From Arthrobacter sp. EM1 (GTDB taxonomy: Bacteria; Actinomycetota; Actinomycetes; Actinomycetales; Micrococcaceae): a DNA stretch of 64,000 nt. Below the pieces are notes generated by a model. The model ran no database searches. It saw only the letters and a list, made by a program, of their open reading frames with translations, and had not been told where the DNA came from. The translations under genes were made by a program, and so were the position numbers. Positions 59,681-64,000 of the stretch are shown here, piece after piece; position 1 is the first letter of the stretch, and every line of letters begins with the position of its first letter. The stretch spans positions 2,852,001 through 2,916,000 of the forward strand of contig NZ_CP124836.1 of the NCBI RefSeq assembly GCF_029964055.1, read 5' to 3'.

Positions 59681-60799
59681 ATGTCGAATCACGGGGAAGT
59701 GGATCGGAAGGAATCGTCAGGAAACGGAACGCCGCCGGGGGCGGCGCGCCGCGACCGGGCGGCCAGGACAGTTCACGGCAAACGCGGCCGCCGGATCCTG
59801 CTGGGCGTGCTGCTGGCCCTTGTGCTCGCGGTCCCCGGTTCGATGGGAGCCTACGTCTTTTCGATGGCCCAGATTTTCGCATCCCAGACCCGGGAGATCA
59901 AAAACGCGTTCCCGGCGGAGGCCGTCCGGGTCCGGGCCCAGGCGGTGCCGGCCGGCTCCGCGAAACCCATAAATATCCTGGTGATGGGCAGCGACAGCCG
60001 CGATGCTTCCGGCGGCGCGGCTGCCGAGGCGGTGGCCGGAGCACCCTCGAACCAACGCTCCGACACGCTGATGCTGGTTCATATCCCGGCTGACCGCGCC
60101 CATATCTACAGCATTTCGATCATGCGCGACCTCTGGACGACTATCCCCGGGCACGGCGAAGCCAAGATCAATGCCGCCCTGGCCTTCGGCGGCGTCCCCC
60201 TGGTGGTGCAGACAGTGGAATCCTTGCTGCAGCAGCGGATCGATCAAGTGGTACGGATTGACTTTGAAGGATTCCAGGGACTCGTCGACGCCATTGGCGG
60301 GGTCACCGTGGACGTCAAGGTGCCGTTCACCGGGACGAGGGCCAAGAGCGAATATGTCTTTAATGCGGGCGCGAACACCCTCGATGGCGCCCGAGCCCTG
60401 GCTTTTGTCCGCGAGCGTTATGCCTTCGCCGACGGCGACTACCAGCGGGTCCGCAACCAGCAGTTGCTCCTGGCCGCCGTCATCGGCAAAACCCTGGACG
60501 CCGGCACCGTCCAACGCCCGCTCACCCTCGAACACGCGCTTAGCGCCGTCGCCCCCTTCGTGAGCGTGGCGCCTGCCCTGGACCTGGTCGAAGCCGGCCG
60601 CCTGGCCGTCAGCCTCCGGGACGTCCACCGCCAGGACATCGCCATGTTTACCCTGCCCACGGCCGGGACCGGCACGTCGGCAGACGGGCAGTCCATTGTC
60701 CTGCCTGATCCGTCCGCCATCGAGGAGATCAAGGCCGCCCTCAGCAACGATAGACTCGGAGACTATGTTGCTGCCCAAGGCCTCGGAGCCGGAAACTAG
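59681..60799 (+). CDS. LytR-CpsA-Psr (LCP) family protein
   Basis: 372 residues from the ATG at 59681, preceded by AGGAGA. A basic cytoplasmic N-terminus and one membrane helix (about 37-58) lead to the extracellular LCP domain: NILVMGSDSRDAS, RSDTLMLVHIPAD, ISIMRDLWTTIPGHGEAKINAA and FVRERYAFADGDYQRVRNQQ. LCP enzymes attach teichoic or arabinogalactan-like polymers to peptidoglycan. Its 3' end overlaps the phosphatase gene by 35 bp. Confidence 0.94.
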   Translation: MSNHGEVDRKESSGNGTPPGAARRDRAARTVHGKRGRRILLGVLLALVLAVPGSMGAYVFSMAQIFASQTREIKNAFPAEAVRVRAQAVPAGSAKPINILVMGSDSRDASGGAAAEAVAGAPSNQRSDTLMLVHIPADRAHIYSISIMRDLWTTIPGHGEAKINAALAFGGVPLVVQTVESLLQQRIDQVVRIDFEGFQGLVDAIGGVTVDVKVPFTGTRAKSEYVFNAGANTLDGARALAFVRERYAFADGDYQRVRNQQLLLAAVIGKTLDAGTVQRPLTLEHALSAVAPFVSVAPALDLVEAGRLAVSLRDVHRQDIAMFTLPTAGTGTSADGQSIVLPDPSAIEEIKAALSNDRLGDYVAAQGLGAGN

Positions 60800-61394
60800 C
60801 GATGGTTCGCCGTCGTTACCCATTCGGATCCTTACCGTGTGCACCGGCAACATCTGCCGGTCCCCCGTTGCCGAACGCCTGCTCCAAACCGGACTGAACC
60901 AGGTGCAGCCCGGGGCTTTTGAGGTGCGGAGCGCTGGAACTCGGGCCATGGCGGGCGATCCGATCCAGCCGCTGTCCCAAGACATCATCACAAGCTACGG
61001 CGGCACGCCGGACGGGTTCGCGGCCCGTCAGCTGACACCGGAGATCCTGCGGCAAGCAGATCTGGTGCTGGCGATGTCGGCACAGCACCGCGGCGAAGTC
61101 ATCCATCTGGACGCCGCCCTGCTAAAGCGCACCTTCACCATCCGCGAATTTGCCCGGATGCTCGAAGCGCTTGAGGACCGTGGCATCCCTGTCCCGGCAG
61201 GCGACACAGCCGCGTTCTGGCGTGATCTCCCGGCCCGCGCGGCCGCTGTCCGGCATCTCGCGCAGGCCCCGGAACCGGCCGACAATGACGTGGTGGACCC
61301 CTACCGGCGCGGGCCGGAAATCTACCGCCAAATGGAGGATGAACTTTCCCCGGCCATCCGCACCATCCTGCGGTTCGCCCGGCAGCACGGCTGA
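60765..61394 (+). CDS. Low-molecular-weight protein-tyrosine phosphatase
   Basis: 209 residues from the ATG at 60765. The P-loop VCTGNICRSPVAERLL gives the Cys(X)5Arg motif, and the general-acid Asp lies in DNDVVDPY near residue 180. It removes phosphate from phosphotyrosine, typically in polysaccharide or envelope control. It overlaps the upstream LCP gene and is followed after 74 bp by a second one. Confidence 0.93.
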   Translation: MLLPKASEPETSDGSPSLPIRILTVCTGNICRSPVAERLLQTGLNQVQPGAFEVRSAGTRAMAGDPIQPLSQDIITSYGGTPDGFAARQLTPEILRQADLVLAMSAQHRGEVIHLDAALLKRTFTIREFARMLEALEDRGIPVPAGDTAAFWRDLPARAAAVRHLAQAPEPADNDVVDPYRRGPEIYRQMEDELSPAIRTILRFARQHG

Positions 61395-61468
61395 ACCCGG
61401 CAGCCCACGGCTGAACCCGGTGCCGTCGGTTGCTCCCGGTCGATCGCTTACGGTGGTAGTGTCCGGCC

Positions 61469-62521
61469 ATGGGAACGGAGCCGGAACCGGCAGAAGCAGC
61501 CAAAGCCACGGCACCGGGCGTGGCGCATCGGCGCCGGACAGTTATCATCGCCCTCATTGCCGGCCTGGCGGTCCTCGCCGTCGCGGCGCTGCTCCTGAAC
61601 ATGCCCCGCACCGAAACCGCAGCCCCGGTGCAAACGTCCCCGGCAGCGCAGCAATCGCCCGCCGCCAGCCCAACCCCGACGCCGGATCCGCCGCCCGCCG
61701 CGCTGAACATCCTGCTGATCGGCAGCGACAGCCGGGTGAACGAGCGGGCCATCGCGGCCTCCGGCGCCGCCTCGGACCAGCGCGGTGACGCGCTGGTCTT
61801 TATCCATCTCCCGGCCGACCGGCAAAGTGTCTACGGCATCTCCATCATGCGCGACCTCTGGGTCGATATCCCGGGCTACGGGGCAGCAAAGATCAACGCC
61901 GGACTCGAACTGGGCGGGGTGCCGCTGATGACACAGACGGTGGAATCCCTGCTGGGCCAGCGCGTGGACCACAGCCTTATGCTGGATTTCCAGGGTTTCG
62001 CGGCCCTGACGGACGCCCTCGGCGGCGTCGACGTCGACATCAAGCAGCCCTTCACCGGCACCATCGACGACTTCGTGGACTTTCCGGCGGGTGTGAACAG
62101 ACTGAACGGACCGCAGGCCCTGGCCTTTGTCCGCGAGCGCCATGCCTTCGCCGACGGCGACTACCAGAGGGTCCGGAACCAGCAGACGTTCCTGAAGGCC
62201 GTGCTGGACAAAATGGCGGCCGAAGGCGGGCTCTCGGACGCCAACACCGTGAAGCAACTCGTGGCGACGGTCCTCCCGCACATCACCGTCGACCCGGGAC
62301 TCACGCTGGAAACGCTGGAGCGGCTCGCCTCCAGCCTGCGAAGCACGGCACCAGGCAACGGTGTGTTCTTTACCCTGCCCACCGCCGGCGTTGGAACCAG
62401 CAGTGACGGCCAATCCATCGTCCTGCAGGACCCCGCTGCCACGGCCGCCGTCTCGGCAGCACTGACCTCCGGGACCCTGCCCGGGTACATTGCCGCCAAC
62501 AATCTTCAGAACGGGAACTGA
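61469..62521 (+). CDS. LytR-CpsA-Psr (LCP) family protein, second copy
   Basis: 350 residues: short cytoplasmic end, one helix (about 25-42), a Pro/Thr/Ala linker, then the LCP core NILLIGSDSRVNER, RGDALVFIHLPAD, ISIMRDLWVDIPGYGAAKINAG, FVRERHAFADGDYQRVRNQQ. It is closely similar to the copy at 59.7 kb, so the pair is probably a tandem duplication around the phosphatase gene. Confidence 0.94.
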   Translation: MGTEPEPAEAAKATAPGVAHRRRTVIIALIAGLAVLAVAALLLNMPRTETAAPVQTSPAAQQSPAASPTPTPDPPPAALNILLIGSDSRVNERAIAASGAASDQRGDALVFIHLPADRQSVYGISIMRDLWVDIPGYGAAKINAGLELGGVPLMTQTVESLLGQRVDHSLMLDFQGFAALTDALGGVDVDIKQPFTGTIDDFVDFPAGVNRLNGPQALAFVRERHAFADGDYQRVRNQQTFLKAVLDKMAAEGGLSDANTVKQLVATVLPHITVDPGLTLETLERLASSLRSTAPGNGVFFTLPTAGVGTSSDGQSIVLQDPAATAAVSAALTSGTLPGYIAANNLQNGN

Positions 62522-62566
62522 GGCACCCGCAGCAGTGACAGTGCTGCCGGACGGTAGATTGGAGCC

Positions 62567-64000
62567 ATGACCACGACTCCGGCGCAGCCGTCCCCGCAAG
62601 CCCCCGTTGCCAAAAAAGTCCCCGCCGTCCGCACCCGCCACGGCGATGCCTTCGAGGACAACTACGAGTGGCTGCGAAACAAGGAATCCACCGAGGTCGT
62701 GGAACTGCTCCAGGCTGAGAACGATTACCAGGAGGCCATGACTGCCCACCAGGAACCGCTGCGCGCGGCCATCTTCGCCGAGATCAAGGGCCGCACCCAG
62801 GAGACGGACCTCTCCGTCCCCAACCGCAAGGACGGCTGGTGGTATTACACCCGTTCGGTGGAGGGCCAGGAATACGGCATCCAGTGCCGGGTACGGGCCC
62901 AGGACACCGGGGACCGCGTCGCTGACTGGACTCCCCCCGCCGTCGAGGTCGGCGTCGACATTCCGGGCGAGGAAGTCCTGCTGGACGGCAACGCCGAAGC
63001 AGCGGGCCAGCCGTTCTTCGCCGTCGGCGGGGCCGCAGTGACCCTTGACGGGAATCTCTACGCCTACGCGGTGGACAACGCCGGGGACGAGCGGTTCACG
63101 CTGCGCATCAAGGACCTGCAAACCGGGGAGCTGCTCCCCGATCTGATCGAGAACATCTTCTACGGCATTTCCTTCTCCCCCGACGGTACCCGGATCTTCT
63201 ACACCGTGACAGATGATTCCTGGCGGCCGTACCAGGTGAAGTCGCATGTGCTCGGCACGCCCGTCACATCGGACAAAGTCATCTACCAGGAGGACGACGT
63301 CGCCATGTGGCTGGGCTTCGAGCTCTCCGCCGACCGGCGCCATCTGGTGCTGGGTATCGGCTGCTCAGAGTTCAGCGAAACCCGGCTGCTGCGCTTCGAC
63401 GCACCCGAGGCCGGGCTCAGCACGGTAATCTCCCGGGACGAACGCATCCTCTACGAGGCCGAACCCTTCCTGCTGGCCGGTGCCGAAACCATCCTGCTCA
63501 CCCACAACCGGGACGCCATCAATTCCATGGTCTCGCTGGTGGATCCGGCCGAACTTGCCAAGCCGCTCGCCGAGCAGGCCTGGACCACCGTCGTCGAGCA
63601 CTCCGACGAGGTGCGGGTCAACGGTGCCGGCGTCACGTCCACGCACCTGGTGGTCTCCGTCCGCAAGGACACGATCGAGCGGGTGCAGGTACTGCCGCTG
63701 GCCGGGCTCGGAACGCCGGAGCAGGGCGCGGCGGTGGAACCCGGCTTCGAGGAAGAGCTCTACACCGCGGGGGTTGCCGGTTCGGACTACGAGGCCCCCG
63801 TCATCCGGATGGGCTACACCTCCTATTTCACGCCGTCCCGGGTCTACGACTTTGTCCTGCCCACCGCGGAACAGCCCGCAGGCGTACTCCTGCTGCGCAA
63901 GGAAAGCCCGGTCCTGGGCGGCTACAACGCCGCGGACTACGTTGCCACCCGCGAATGGGCGGTGGCTGCGGACGGGACCAGGATCCCGCTGTCAGTGCTG
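62567..64000 (+). CDS. Prolyl oligopeptidase family peptidase, 5' partial gene (oligopeptidase B-like)
   Basis: 478 codons are visible from the ATG at 62567 (MTTTPAQPSPQAPVAKKVPA) with no stop before the window edge. VRTRHGDAFEDNYEWLRN, EIKGRTQETDLSVPNRKDGWWYYTRSVEGQEY and the following propeller-type repeats match the N-terminal beta-propeller of S9 peptidases, closest to oligopeptidase B. The catalytic Ser-Asp-His domain lies beyond the window. Confidence 0.9.
   Translation, partial: MTTTPAQPSPQAPVAKKVPAVRTRHGDAFEDNYEWLRNKESTEVVELLQAENDYQEAMTAHQEPLRAAIFAEIKGRTQETDLSVPNRKDGWWYYTRSVEGQEYGIQCRVRAQDTGDRVADWTPPAVEVGVDIPGEEVLLDGNAEAAGQPFFAVGGAAVTLDGNLYAYAVDNAGDERFTLRIKDLQTGELLPDLIENIFYGISFSPDGTRIFYTVTDDSWRPYQVKSHVLGTPVTSDKVIYQEDDVAMWLGFELSADRRHLVLGIGCSEFSETRLLRFDAPEAGLSTVISRDERILYEAEPFLLAGAETILLTHNRDAINSMVSLVDPAELAKPLAEQAWTTVVEHSDEVRVNGAGVTSTHLVVSVRKDTIERVQVLPLAGLGTPEQGAAVEPGFEEELYTAGVAGSDYEAPVIRMGYTSYFTPSRVYDFVLPTAEQPAGVLLLRKESPVLGGYNAADYVATREWAVAADGTRIPLSVL

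Noticed and set aside
61448..63343. A 631-codon open frame on the minus strand
   Set aside because: It is antisense to the second LCP gene and the peptidase gene and has no recognisable motif.

Overview
The window is about 64 kb of high-GC actinobacterial chromosome, most likely Arthrobacter/Pseudarthrobacter-like (Micrococcaceae). This is inferred from gene content and style, not from a marker gene: menaquinone genes including a geranylgeranyl-reductase homologue, LCP proteins, a GAF-ANTAR protein, a TRIC channel, a Lrp-linked bkd operon, many GTG starts and ATGA/GTGA overlaps, and several promoters whose -10 lies 6-9 nt before the start codon (leaderless). I see no rRNA, tRNA, IS element, prophage or CRISPR array.

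Layout. 1-3.9 kb: 3' end of a non-ribosomal peptide cluster (carrier protein-thioesterase end of a synthetase, MbtH protein, DrrAB-type exporter, Sfp-type phosphopantetheinyl transferase). 3.9-5.9 kb: CynX-type MFS transporter with a GntR/FCD regulator. 5.9-8.5 kb: two membrane proteins and a poxvirus-type topoisomerase IB. 8.6-22.3 kb: a sulfur-assimilation region on the minus strand: FprA-type ferredoxin reductase, short CysG, SsuABC-like transporter, cysN-cysD-cysH-sulfite reductase operon and a CbiX-type chelatase. Sulfate is activated by CysDN, APS is reduced by CysH, sulfite by the siroheme enzyme using ferredoxin and FprA, and siroheme is made by CysG plus CbiX.

22.3-38.6 kb: TRIC channel, a small acidic SMI1-like protein, then menaquinone genes (polyprenyl synthase, geranylgeranyl reductase, menG, isochorismate synthase, menD, menC) interleaved with a polar amino-acid ABC operon, argS and a PhoX phosphatase. 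38.6-44.1 kb: PAP2 phosphatase, MFS transporter, GAF-ANTAR regulator, ParA-like ATPase, metallo-beta-lactamase hydrolase. 44.3-49.1 kb: a catabolic-looking unit of HisD-like dehydrogenase plus amino-acid ABC transporter, with a divergent LysR regulator and a textbook LysR box. 49.2-53.6 kb: branched-chain 2-oxoacid dehydrogenase operon (E1alpha, E1beta, E2) with a divergent Lrp regulator. 53.6-59.5 kb: galU and the phenylacetyl-CoA epoxidase operon paaABCDE plus an enoyl-CoA hydratase/isomerase. 59.7-64 kb: LCP protein, low-molecular-weight tyrosine phosphatase, second LCP protein and the 5' part of a prolyl-oligopeptidase-family gene.

The most interesting signals outside the genes are: three sulfur operons with identical leaderless promoter geometry; a LysR box centred near -66 of a leaderless hisD-like promoter; dispersed intergenic palindromes, two of which belong to one sequence family 29 kb apart; a repeat cluster upstream of argS; and a composite 71-nt hairpin in a 359-bp gene-free gap. 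No wholly new system could be proved from sequence alone.
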